NCBI RefSeq assembly: GCF_007991455.1
Contig: NZ_BJYJ01000015.1
Coordinates: 1 to 64,000, forward strand
Reading direction: 5' to 3'
DNA length: 64,000 nt
Source: Chryseobacterium hagamense
GTDB taxonomy: Bacteria; Bacteroidota; Bacteroidia; Flavobacteriales; Weeksellaceae
Shown: positions 27,076-35,114 of the stretch, piece by piece
Position numbering within the stretch: the first letter of the stretch is position 1
How the letters are laid out: each line of letters opens with the position of its first letter
Program-made: the position numbers and the translations under genes
The notes under the pieces: model-generated
The model's input: only the letters and a program-made list of their open reading frames with translations
What the model was told of the DNA's origin: nothing
Databases searched by the model: none

Positions 27076-27951
27076 ATGAAAATAAAATCAAAACTCAACA
27101 AGTCAGATTATATACAAATCTCAAAGCTTTTTTCAACTGCAAGCTTTAATTCTTTTGCATCGCAAGATGAAGAAAAAATAAATACTATTGTTAATACATT
27201 TAAAGAGTATTGTATAGATTATCATGAGTTTACACTTGCACAGGCATATGTTACTTTTTATAAGTTATTAGCAAAAAAATATAAGAATGAATATGTATAC
27301 AAGAATATTGTTTTAAAAGATATTATTCTTAAAAATCATCATATTAAAGATTGTATAACAATCCCGGAATTCAATGTAAACAAATCTAAAGCTGATCTCG
27401 CTGTTTTTAATGGAACATCAACAGTGTATGAAATTAAATCTGAAATCGATTCTACAGATAGATTAAAATCACAAATGAGTGATTATGAAAGTTTTTTTGA
27501 ATTTTTAAATGTTGTAATTTCACAAAGACATCTAAGTAAAGTTAAAAGAATAGTCCCATTCGCTGTAGGGATATATGTTTTGGATGATAAATGTAAAATT
27601 ATTTTAGAAAGAGAAGCTACGAGCAATCTAAGTAATATAACTCATAAGAGTCTGTTTTATGCCTTAAGAAAACCTGAATATTTATATATTATTGAAAGAA
27701 AATTTGGTTACATTCCAAAAATTCCAAATACTCAAATCTTCGCATACTGCTATGGTCTATTTTGCAGCATAGAGATAGAAGAGGCTCATAACTTAGTTAT
27801 TGAGGCACTAAGATTAAGACAATTTAAAGATGAGCAAATCAATCTAATATCATTACTTCCTGAAAGTTTAAAGCCTATCTCCTTTACAAAACGATATAAT
27901 AAATCGAATTGCGATAATATTATAAATAGTTTAAAAATTTTACATAATTAG
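27076..27951 (+). CDS. sce7726 family protein, PD-(D/E)XK nuclease-like
   Basis: 291 residues. The stretch ADLAVFNGTSTVYEIKSE has Asp107, Glu119 and Lys121 in the spacing of a PD-(D/E)XK nuclease core, preceded by the helix and strand expected (ECKSKAD-type arrangement). The overall layout and the following gene fit the sce7726 family, a label for proteins paired with sce7725 that I know by name only. An N-terminal helical region (residues 1-100) may bind a partner or DNA. The nuclease reading rests on the motif; biological role of the pair has, to my knowledge, not been established. Confidence 0.75.
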   Translation: MKIKSKLNKSDYIQISKLFSTASFNSFASQDEEKINTIVNTFKEYCIDYHEFTLAQAYVTFYKLLAKKYKNEYVYKNIVLKDIILKNHHIKDCITIPEFNVNKSKADLAVFNGTSTVYEIKSEIDSTDRLKSQMSDYESFFEFLNVVISQRHLSKVKRIVPFAVGIYVLDDKCKIILEREATSNLSNITHKSLFYALRKPEYLYIIERKFGYIPKIPNTQIFAYCYGLFCSIEIEEAHNLVIEALRLRQFKDEQINLISLLPESLKPISFTKRYNKSNCDNIINSLKILHN

Positions 27952-27996
27952 TGGAAAATATTATTTATATTAGTACTATAATATAAAACTACAACC

Positions 27997-28905
27997 ATGT
28001 ATTTTCCATTCATCAACGCAAAGCAATATGATTTAGATGCTCTTTGTGAGATAGAAGTTAAACATTATGACAGTTTCATCCCTGTGATAATACCTGCTAA
28101 TATAACAAGCTGTAAAAGGAATATAACAAAATTAATCTCAAAAGACATATATTTTATTCTTGTTCTAAATTATGGTAAAAAGGGATTTCCAGATATTAAT
28201 CAAATTACAGAACATTTTATAGATGATTCATTAAAAAACTATAAAAATTTTTCGATAGCATACGTTATTCAAAAAGAAACTGAGAAATTTGAGATTGCAA
28301 ATTATATTCAATCATTCCCAACTTTAAAGAAATCCTTAATTCATGGGTTTGAATTTGGCGATAGAAAGCTTTTAAAGAATCTAAGTAATGTTGAATATAA
28401 TATTTTTTTGACTGATTTTGTTAATTCTAGCTACATTGAGCAAGTATCAAATAGTAATAGTGTTTTAGTTAATGATGGATTTCTTAAACAGAGTAGAAAT
28501 GTTGATTATCCGCCTAAGAATATTTTTAAAACTCATCTTTTTGATTACCATTCAAAAAATGCTGTAGGATTCGGAGATTTTACTATCATTGGAAATAATG
28601 ATACAACTGGTTTTGCAGCTTTTTCGGTAGCCCTACATTTAACCGTTCTCAATAATTCATCACTTTTCATTTATCATTTTGTTTCAGATGATAAAGATGG
28701 TCAAAGTGAAATTGCAAGGAAGTATAATGATGCCCTGACAGAACTTGATGATTTTGTTAATAAAAATAAAGTTTTTATAACGACGGGGATTATAGGTTTT
28801 CAGGAAAGTTACAAAAGTGGTCATTACCCAGGACTTGGAATTCCTAAAAAATGGTCAATAAAAAATCATGTTGAGCAAATTTGCAACTACTTATCAGTTT
28901 TGTAG
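27997..28905 (+). CDS. sce7725 family protein (beta-protein-like)
   Basis: 302 residues. The start MYFPFINAKQYDLDALCEI and the stretch SFIPVIIPANITSCKRNITKLISKDIYFILVLNYG follow the layout of sce7725 and the related phage-type beta-protein family: a TIM-barrel-like start with strands ending in PVI and VLN. The second half has FKTHLFDYHSKNAVGFGDFTIIGNNDTTGFAAFSVALHLT. No enzyme motif can be fixed. 45 bases after the sce7726-type gene, and followed by a hairpin terminator, so the two form a closed unit. Confidence 0.72.
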   Translation: MYFPFINAKQYDLDALCEIEVKHYDSFIPVIIPANITSCKRNITKLISKDIYFILVLNYGKKGFPDINQITEHFIDDSLKNYKNFSIAYVIQKETEKFEIANYIQSFPTLKKSLIHGFEFGDRKLLKNLSNVEYNIFLTDFVNSSYIEQVSNSNSVLVNDGFLKQSRNVDYPPKNIFKTHLFDYHSKNAVGFGDFTIIGNNDTTGFAAFSVALHLTVLNNSSLFIYHFVSDDKDGQSEIARKYNDALTELDDFVNKNKVFITTGIIGFQESYKSGHYPGLGIPKKWSIKNHVEQICNYLSVL

Positions 28906-28969
28906 AAAATTCCCTACCTGTGCGAGCATTATACTCGTGTGTTGTTTCCCTGTGATATTATATTCTCTT

Positions 28970-29000
28970 TTTAAGTGTACACTGAGTATGTACACTTAAA
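28970..29000 (+). terminator. Hairpin terminator after the sce7725-type gene
   Basis: Two 12-base arms, TTTAAGTGTACA and TGTACACTTAAA, pair perfectly around a 7-base loop and are followed by CTTTTTC. Confidence 0.65.
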
Positions 29001-29186
29001 CTTTTTCTTAAACAATATCTGATAAATCTTTGATGAAATTTCAGTGAAAATACTGAGTAAAATTTTTCTAATGGTTTTTATTTTTGTTATTTACGGAAAG
29101 CCGTAACTTATTGATAAATATAATTTTGTATTTTTAAGATTTAAATATTACTTAAATATGTTAACCCTAAATAATTCACTAATATA

Positions 29187-31019
29187 ATGTGGGTACCTAA
29201 AAACTCAACTTGGCATAATGACTCAACAAAGTTAGAAAGATTTTTTATTGAAAAAATTATTCAGAGATGTGATTATGACGAAACGATTTCTAAGAAGCAT
29301 CGTACAATTAATGGATTTACACAATTACAAGAATTAATAAGGCTTGCAGAATTAAGTAAAAAGAGAATTAGAACTTTAAGGACTCTCATAGTACTTTTGA
29401 AAGAGGCAAAGTCCAAATATATAAAGCAAAATATAGTGAATGATATTATTATAATTAAATATTTTGCTGATCTAAAAGACTATATCTTGAATTTTAATGA
29501 AGATGATTCATTTAAAAATGATAGTCTCGATAAAATTGATAACTTTATTCATAATTTAAAAAAGTTTTCCATACAATTAGAAAAATATTATTTTAAATAT
29601 ATTGTCCAGGAATTAAAAGAAGTTGATTTCAAAGAAAAAGTAAAAATAGAAAGGATAACTGATTTAATTTCTAAATTGGTTGATATTATCATACCTTATT
29701 TATTACATAAAGGTTATAGTATTAGCACATTAAATGAAGTCTTACGAAGTTGGATACAATCAAGAGAATATATTAGTTTAGAGAAATTTTTAGATTTTTT
29801 TAGTCATTCAGAACACTTCTATGAATTAATTGTATTTATTGGGAATAACACGGTTGATAATGAAGATATAAAGAATATAATTTATTCTAAAGGATTTGGA
29901 AATATTAGAAAAGCTATCGATTTTACTTATGATTTTGAAAAGCCTAAGTCATCTGGACATAGAGATGAGGTTATTTGTTATGAAACAAGAACAATTGATC
30001 CAGTCTCTCTTATTAGAAATCAGTATGATGATTTATTGAAAAGTACAGTGATAAGTAAAGATAGGAAATCCTTAAATATATTTACAAATTTTTTCAAAAA
30101 TAGTTATTGGAGAAAGACAGGCTCTTCTCATAAATTCTTTAAGAACATTATTATTAGTGGTGACCCAATAAGTGTTACTTCCAGAAGAGGTACTGTTTTT
30201 TTATCTCTAATTGATAATAAATCTATTTTATTTAATGAAAATTCTTCGTTGGATTTCATCAAAAATGATCAATTAAAGAAAGCTCTTTATTATTATAATC
30301 TAGCGTTAGGTTCAAAATCAATCGAGAACTCACTTTCGCTTCTTTGGACATCAATTGAAAGTATTTTACCTTATCGAAGTTATAAAGCTGATATTGAAAA
30401 TGTAAGGGACATTTTTGGAAAAATATTTAGCTATGGCTCATTTACTCGTGATATTCAATATCTTATTAAAAGAATATTTACTGTTAATACGGTTAATCAA
30501 GGTTGTTTTAATACTATAGGTGTTAATTCACTTCCAAAATATAATAGAGGTACAGATATGTACACATGGATTGAGTGGTTAAAAAATGATTCGCAAAATA
30601 AATTTAAACAGTTCAATGATATTTCGAGCTTACTTGCAAACGAATATTTATATACCATGAAACCAATTTTAGAAGGAAAATTAGAATCTATATTAGAAAG
30701 GATAAATTCTTCAAAAGAATCTATAGAATTTCAATTGCAAAGAATTTATCTTCACAGAAATCAGATAGTACATTCTGGAGATTACATAAATGAATATACT
30801 AATCTTTGGATACATCTAGAATGGTATATTGGAAAATTTCTATATTATATCATTTTCAAAACAGAAATTAATTCAGAATATAGTGACATTGAAGAATTAT
30901 TTAGGAATTTAGAATCTGATTTTGAGTACTGTTATTCTTACTTAGAAAAAAATCCTAATAAATTATGTAGGGATAGTGATCGGATATTTAAATTACTATT
31001 AGAAATTGATTGGCAATAA
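29187..31019 (+). CDS. Large HEPN-motif protein (ApeA-like C-terminus)
   Basis: 610 residues. The C-terminal 130 residues look like a HEPN domain: an upstream helix SLSLLWTSIESILPY and then YLHRNQIVHSGDY with Arg524 and His529 in the RX4H arrangement of HEPN ribonucleases. The stretch SGDYINEYTNLWIHLEWYIGKFLYYII is the usual last helix. N-terminal 480 residues are unfamiliar and helical, with a middle segment (SVTSRRGTVFLSLIDNKSILFN) that may be a beta domain. Overall build resembles ApeA-type defence proteins, which have a sensing N-terminus and an RNA-cutting HEPN end. Single gene. Confidence 0.7.
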   Translation: MWVPKNSTWHNDSTKLERFFIEKIIQRCDYDETISKKHRTINGFTQLQELIRLAELSKKRIRTLRTLIVLLKEAKSKYIKQNIVNDIIIIKYFADLKDYILNFNEDDSFKNDSLDKIDNFIHNLKKFSIQLEKYYFKYIVQELKEVDFKEKVKIERITDLISKLVDIIIPYLLHKGYSISTLNEVLRSWIQSREYISLEKFLDFFSHSEHFYELIVFIGNNTVDNEDIKNIIYSKGFGNIRKAIDFTYDFEKPKSSGHRDEVICYETRTIDPVSLIRNQYDDLLKSTVISKDRKSLNIFTNFFKNSYWRKTGSSHKFFKNIIISGDPISVTSRRGTVFLSLIDNKSILFNENSSLDFIKNDQLKKALYYYNLALGSKSIENSLSLLWTSIESILPYRSYKADIENVRDIFGKIFSYGSFTRDIQYLIKRIFTVNTVNQGCFNTIGVNSLPKYNRGTDMYTWIEWLKNDSQNKFKQFNDISSLLANEYLYTMKPILEGKLESILERINSSKESIEFQLQRIYLHRNQIVHSGDYINEYTNLWIHLEWYIGKFLYYIIFKTEINSEYSDIEELFRNLESDFEYCYSYLEKNPNKLCRDSDRIFKLLLEIDWQ

Positions 31020-31089
31020 CATGGTCAATATAATAGGCTAAATCAGTCTTTATAAAATTGCATTGTAGAGATAAAGAGCACTGGTAAAG

Positions 31090-31149
31090 AAATGATTGGC
31101 TAATCTTAAATTTAGAAAATTTGAATCTGCCAATCATTTAATTTATACT
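31090..31149 (+). terminator. Long hairpin between the HEPN and NTPase genes
   Basis: Perfect outer arms AAATGATTGGC (31090-31100) and GCCAATCATTT (31139-31149), with an imperfect inner stem of A/T pairs. No strong T run follows, so termination is likely but not certain. Confidence 0.5.
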
Positions 31150-31266
31150 TTATCAAATATCTTGGAAAGATTGACCATGTAATTGCAGTAATTGATTTCT
31201 TCTTTTAGCTTCTCTAAATCTATCCCGAAGTATTGAAGTATGAGATTTCAAAAATGAAAGACTATT

Positions 31267-31274
31267 TATATTTG
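31267..31274 (+). promoter_or_regulatory. -7 box TATATTTG
   Basis: Exact TAnnTTTG match about 90 bases before the NTPase start codon. Confidence 0.4.
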
Positions 31275-31364
31275 CATAAATATTCAAGATAAAATTATGA
31301 TGAATATAAACTCCAAAATACTTAAACAAGTTTTAAATTACCAGTTGGATTAAAAAGAAAAGTA

Positions 31365-32918
31365 ATGGCAGCAGAAAACACCACAATAAAAATTGATACT
31401 AGCAAAATTTTTGAAGATTTTGAAAAACATTTAAGAATTGATAAAAATAATCGAATTCTTTTCAGTTCCAAATTTGGTACAGGTAAATCTACATTTTTAA
31501 CTGAATATTTTTCACAGATTGATCAAAAATTTGTAACATTGACACTCTATCCCGTCGAATATAGCACTGCAGCATCAGAAGACATTTTTGAGCTAATTAA
31601 ATTTGATATTATCTATCAATTAATGGTCAAATTTAATAATGAATTAAATTTAGTTAATGAAGATTACTCCCCGATTTTAAAATTTCAATTTGATTATCTT
31701 TCTCAAGTAAAATACGGTCCTTTATTTTTCAAAATGCTATCAATTATTGATCCGACTGGGAAAGTTAAAGAGCTTACTGAGTTTTGGGATGATGTCACTA
31801 ATGGTTATGAAAAATTCAAAGATGAGCATGAATCGGAAGAAGCGAATTTATTTAAATTTATTTTTAAGGAAGGCGAAAAAAAAGGCAGTCCACGTGAAAG
31901 AGATTATTTCTCGATACTGATAGCAGAGTTGCTAGAAAAAATCCGGTTTAACTCTACACAGTTTAATGACCAATCAAATGAGGATAAAATTCATAAAGAG
32001 GTTGCGTTAGTTATAGATGATATTGACAGACTTGATCCTGAACAAATTTTTAGATTGTTCAATATATTTAGCGTTAATTTTGGAAAAGATGCCATATCAA
32101 ATAAATTTGGTTTTGATAAAATTATCTTCGTCTGTGATATCGAAAATATCCGAGGAATATACAAACATCGTTTTGGAAAAGATGTAGATTTTGAAGGATA
32201 CATTGACAAGTTTTACAGTATAAGTCCATACAAGTTTGATACGAATCAATTTCTTACAAATTACCTTCGCGAATTCATTAGTAATTTTGAAATTGATAGT
32301 GATTATGTTGGTACCGATTACAAATCTACTACTGACTATTATATAATCCTTGAAAACATTCTTGGAGTCTTAATAAAAAGCAAAGAAATTAATTTACGTA
32401 CATTATTAAATATTAAAGCAGGTACTTTAGCAAATAAAGAATTTTATCTATTCTTTAAGCGCTCATATTATACGTCACAATTTCCATTGATTTTTATGTT
32501 TAATTTTCTTGAGCTTATTTTTGACACTACAAAAGAAGTAAATGATTTGTTAATACGTCTAAAAATAAAATATGAAAAAGGTGAACAAATATTATATAAT
32601 AATTATCATACAAAAGGAATTGTAGGAGGAGATCTTAACGAAATAATAAATTTTGCTCTACCATTTATTTTGCTAGATAAAGATTTAAAAGAAATATATG
32701 ATTCATATTCTGATCAAGGAAATTTAATTGTTTTTTTACCGCAATATGAGTGCGAAATTAACTTCAGATATTCCCCAAAATACGGAGGGAGAAATGAAAA
32801 AGATTATATGATTCATTATATGCATCAAAAAGGCAACGAAGAAAACAGGGTTTATATTAATCCTTTTCAAATTATATATGATTCTTTTTTAAAATGTCAG
32901 TCAATTGGTGCTTTGTAA
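31365..32918 (+). CDS. KAP-like P-loop NTPase
   Basis: 517 residues. Walker A at residues 35-43 is SKFGTGKST, with serine where the first glycine is usual. Walker B is VALVIDDIDRLDPEQIFRLFN at about 213-233, with the DDxDR form typical of KAP NTPases and related STAND-like proteins. A sensor-like IIFVCDIENIRGIYKHRFG follows, then YIDKFYSISPY as in KAP proteins. No transmembrane pair is seen between Walker A and B, so this is a soluble type. The frame continues without shift for another 60 codons after the stop; see the next entry. Confidence 0.75.
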   Translation: MAAENTTIKIDTSKIFEDFEKHLRIDKNNRILFSSKFGTGKSTFLTEYFSQIDQKFVTLTLYPVEYSTAASEDIFELIKFDIIYQLMVKFNNELNLVNEDYSPILKFQFDYLSQVKYGPLFFKMLSIIDPTGKVKELTEFWDDVTNGYEKFKDEHESEEANLFKFIFKEGEKKGSPRERDYFSILIAELLEKIRFNSTQFNDQSNEDKIHKEVALVIDDIDRLDPEQIFRLFNIFSVNFGKDAISNKFGFDKIIFVCDIENIRGIYKHRFGKDVDFEGYIDKFYSISPYKFDTNQFLTNYLREFISNFEIDSDYVGTDYKSTTDYYIILENILGVLIKSKEINLRTLLNIKAGTLANKEFYLFFKRSYYTSQFPLIFMFNFLELIFDTTKEVNDLLIRLKIKYEKGEQILYNNYHTKGIVGGDLNEIINFALPFILLDKDLKEIYDSYSDQGNLIVFLPQYECEINFRYSPKYGGRNEKDYMIHYMHQKGNEENRVYINPFQIIYDSFLKCQSIGAL

Positions 32919-32921
32919 GTA

Positions 32922-33101
32922 TTGAAAATCAATGTGAATCCAAAGTGTTTAGTCGCCAGGTATACAATAGGTAATTCTGTCGTATACGATCAGATCAATG
33001 TTCTTACCTTAGAATCAAATGATGAGACGGTTCTTGATTGTAAATATTGGAATAAAAAATCAATAAGATACCATCATGAAGCTTTGGGCTATTATAAGTA
33101 A
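32922..33101 (+). CDS. Open frame directly after the NTPase stop, same frame
   Basis: From a TTG at 32922 to the TAA at 33099-33101, 59 codons, in the same frame as the NTPase and separated from it only by TAA and one codon. It reads NVNPKCLVARYTIGNSVVYD, then VLTLESNDETVLDCKYWNKKS and YHHEALGYYK, with protein-like composition. In DNA this AT-rich a run of 60 sense codons is unlikely by chance. It may be the C-terminal part of a longer NTPase split by a nonsense mutation, or a small translated partner. Confidence 0.4.
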   Translation: MKINVNPKCLVARYTIGNSVVYDQINVLTLESNDETVLDCKYWNKKSIRYHHEALGYYK

Positions 33102-33221
33102 TTCTTTATTAGTAAGACGCTATTTTTGTATCACTATATGGTTTAGCTATGAGAATAATCTTTATTAATTTCATTTCATTACGCTCAAATATGATAAATT
33201 AACAGTTACCACCAAATTAAA

Positions 33222-33881
33222 ATGAACACACTACCAAAAAAGGAGATTGAAAAAGCAATGCAAAACAATGTTTGGCATTTTGGGAACGAAATCCTTTACA
33301 AAATGTGTGAAGAAAATTTCGGACACAAGAAAGACGAATGCATTTTAGCAAAAGTCTTATTTATTGGTAGAATATATTCTGCGTCAATTGAAAGACGTAG
33401 AACAAAAGATAATGAAATTAATGATAATTTCTACATTAATAGAGTTGTGCCAACATTTCGTCAATCAGAAATTGATACATATTTAACTCAACTTAAAAAT
33501 TTTAAAACTTTAGAAATCAAAAATTTAAAATATGTATTAGAAACTCATTACTATTTGACTAAAACAATTAAAGAAATTACTCAACTTGATAAACGTTCAT
33601 TAGTATCAAAATACTTGCATTTTCACCTGCCGGAATTATTCTTTATTTATGATACAAGAGCTGTAGCAGCGCTAAAGAATTTTGTATCAAAAGTTCCAAA
33701 TAATTTTAAACCGTTCATAAAATTAGAAAATATTGATGCTGAGTATGCAAAATTCTTTTGTAAATGCTTTATACTTAAGGCTGAAATTGAAAAACAATTC
33801 AATATAAAATTATCAAATCGGCAATTGGATAATTTACTTATAGAAAATGCAAATGCTAGTACTTTAGCAAGAAGGATGTAG
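33222..33881 (+). CDS. Unknown protein of the AT-rich block
   Basis: 219 residues; I do not recognise a named family. Notable stretches are AMQNNVWHFGNEILYKMCEENFGH, AKVLFIGRIYSASIERRR and KRSLVSKYLHFHLPELFFIYDTRAVAALKNF. The last resembles helix-hairpin-type sequence seen in proteins of defence islands, but I cannot support an activity. A TATTTTTG box at 33121-33128 could be its promoter, which would leave a 90-base leader. Convergent with the next gene. Confidence 0.65.
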   Translation: MNTLPKKEIEKAMQNNVWHFGNEILYKMCEENFGHKKDECILAKVLFIGRIYSASIERRRTKDNEINDNFYINRVVPTFRQSEIDTYLTQLKNFKTLEIKNLKYVLETHYYLTKTIKEITQLDKRSLVSKYLHFHLPELFFIYDTRAVAALKNFVSKVPNNFKPFIKLENIDAEYAKFFCKCFILKAEIEKQFNIKLSNRQLDNLLIENANASTLARRM

Positions 33882-33904
33882 GCATTGTTTAATCTATTTA
33901 TTGT

Positions 33905-33949
33905 AACTTCTACAATTAATTACTAGTAATGTAGCAATTGTAAAAAGTT
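33905..33949. terminator. Imperfect hairpin between convergent genes
   Basis: AACTTCTACAATT and AATTGTAAAAAGTT pair imperfectly around a loop of 18 bases; the A- and T-rich arms would serve both directions. Confidence 0.35.
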
Positions 33950-33970
33950 AGATGATATAAATTACTTCGA

Positions 33971-34810
33971 TTATTTCGTTTTTAATTCATTAATAAGTTC
34001 CAAAGCCCATGAATTTGGGAATTTATCAATTAATGTATAATAAGGAAACTTTTCTAAAAGAAACTTTCTTGCCTGTGTATAATGCTTGGTTGTCGCTTTT
34101 TCATCAAGATCGAAACCCAACTCAATAATTTCACTTTTTTTATAAGTTTTCCCTTTTACAGCTGCGAAAACATAAAAATCTATTTTATCTTCGGGAATCA
34201 TAAAATCATTGTCATTGTGTCTTTTATCTTTTTCCAGAATAAAAAAATCGTTATAGATCCTAAGGTATTCAGATAGATTAATTTTTTTTCGGTTTGCAAA
34301 AGGATTGGTTTGATACATAATTTCAAACCATTTGGATAGCGTATCATTGTTTATGTCCCACTCCTTTGCAATGGCAGTCTGGCTAAATTGAACCTTCTTA
34401 TCAAAAAATTTCAGTAACTCATCTTTAGAATGAACTAAAGTTCTTTTTTTAATTGAAATAATGGTGAATATATGAGTATAAAATAAAATCGTAAATCCAA
34501 ATGATAAAGATAGAATCTCCTTATTACTTGAAACGAATCGCATTATATCCTCACTCTTTTCGACTATGCAAGATAAATTATTAGATTCAAATTCATCAAA
34601 ACTTATGGAACGATCTCCATGAAAATCTTGATTGCAGTAGTTTTTGAGCTTCTCTACAAAATCTTCAAAAGTATCCGGCAAATCATCTTTAAACTCACTG
34701 AAGCGTTCTTCAATAATTTTTTGATAAACCATTGCAGAATATTTTCTATAAACAGGTAATTCTAAAGAATATTTATTTTGGTTTAATATATTAAGAAATA
34801 TCTTAATCAT
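33971..34810 (-). CDS. Unknown helical protein with an HTH-like segment
   Basis: I chose the ATG at 34810 (MIKIFLNIL), because the ATG at 34837 lies in the loop of a hairpin that should terminate the gene before it. 279 residues. The segment FSQTAIAKEWDINNDTLSKWFEIM looks like a helix-turn-helix, followed by helical sequence to the end. A membrane helix SLSFGFTILFYTHIFTIISI is possible at about residues 100-120. No family recognised. Located after the small basic gene on the same strand. Confidence 0.6.
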   Translation of the reverse strand: MIKIFLNILNQNKYSLELPVYRKYSAMVYQKIIEERFSEFKDDLPDTFEDFVEKLKNYCNQDFHGDRSISFDEFESNNLSCIVEKSEDIMRFVSSNKEILSLSFGFTILFYTHIFTIISIKKRTLVHSKDELLKFFDKKVQFSQTAIAKEWDINNDTLSKWFEIMYQTNPFANRKKINLSEYLRIYNDFFILEKDKRHNDNDFMIPEDKIDFYVFAAVKGKTYKKSEIIELGFDLDEKATTKHYTQARKFLLEKFPYYTLIDKFPNSWALELINELKTK

Positions 34811-34828
34811 AGTAATAAAGTTTAATAA

Positions 34829-34847
34829 GGGTATCATAAAGATACCC
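34829..34847 (-). terminator. Hairpin after the 44-residue gene
   Basis: GGGTATC and GATACCC form a perfect 7-pair stem around five bases, 10 bases after the stop codon of the small gene. Confidence 0.6.
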
Positions 34848-34856
34848 TTTCATTAA

Positions 34857-34991
34857 TTATTTTTTTTTCTTAGCGATTATACGCTGAGCTCTTGCTGCAA
34901 AACTTCCTTTTGGAGTTACTCCTTCGTTTGATGTAGTTGTTGCTCTCTGAATTCTTTTTACAGCTGACTGGGTAATTTTTCTTTTTGGCAT
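34857..34991 (-). CDS. 44-residue basic protein
   Basis: Read directly from sequence: ATG at 34991, stop TAA at 34857-34859. It begins MPKRKITQSAVKRIQRATTT and ends with FAARAQRIIAKKKK. Lys and Arg make up about a quarter of the residues and there is no Cys. Short basic proteins of this pattern (KGSFAARAQ) occur in other Bacteroidota as far as I recall. An exact -7 box TACCTTTG (minus strand, 35017-35024) lies 26 bases upstream, and a terminator follows, so it is a unit of its own. Binding to nucleic acid or to the ribosome is a guess. Confidence 0.72.
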   Translation of the reverse strand: MPKRKITQSAVKRIQRATTTSNEGVTPKGSFAARAQRIIAKKKK

Positions 34992-35016
34992 TTTTATTAA
35001 TTTTAAAATTCTTTTA

Positions 35017-35024
35017 CAAAGGTA
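35017..35024 (-). promoter_or_regulatory. -7 box TACCTTTG of the small basic gene
   Basis: Exact consensus match on the minus strand; the start site would fall near 35010, about 20 bases before the ATG. Confidence 0.55.
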
Positions 35025-35114
35025 GATTGTCAAGAAATTCGCTTAGAAAATTTTCCCCGATACAGAGACTTTTACTTGTAAGCACTTCAGTATTTTACTA
35101 CTTTTATTGCTGCA

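Larger units (their letters stand above)
31020..31364. other. Gene-free region with a long hairpin
   Basis: 345 AT-rich bases. The hairpin is listed separately, and a TATATTTG -7 box at 31267-31274 stands 90 bases before the next gene. No gene-like frame seen. Confidence 0.5.
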
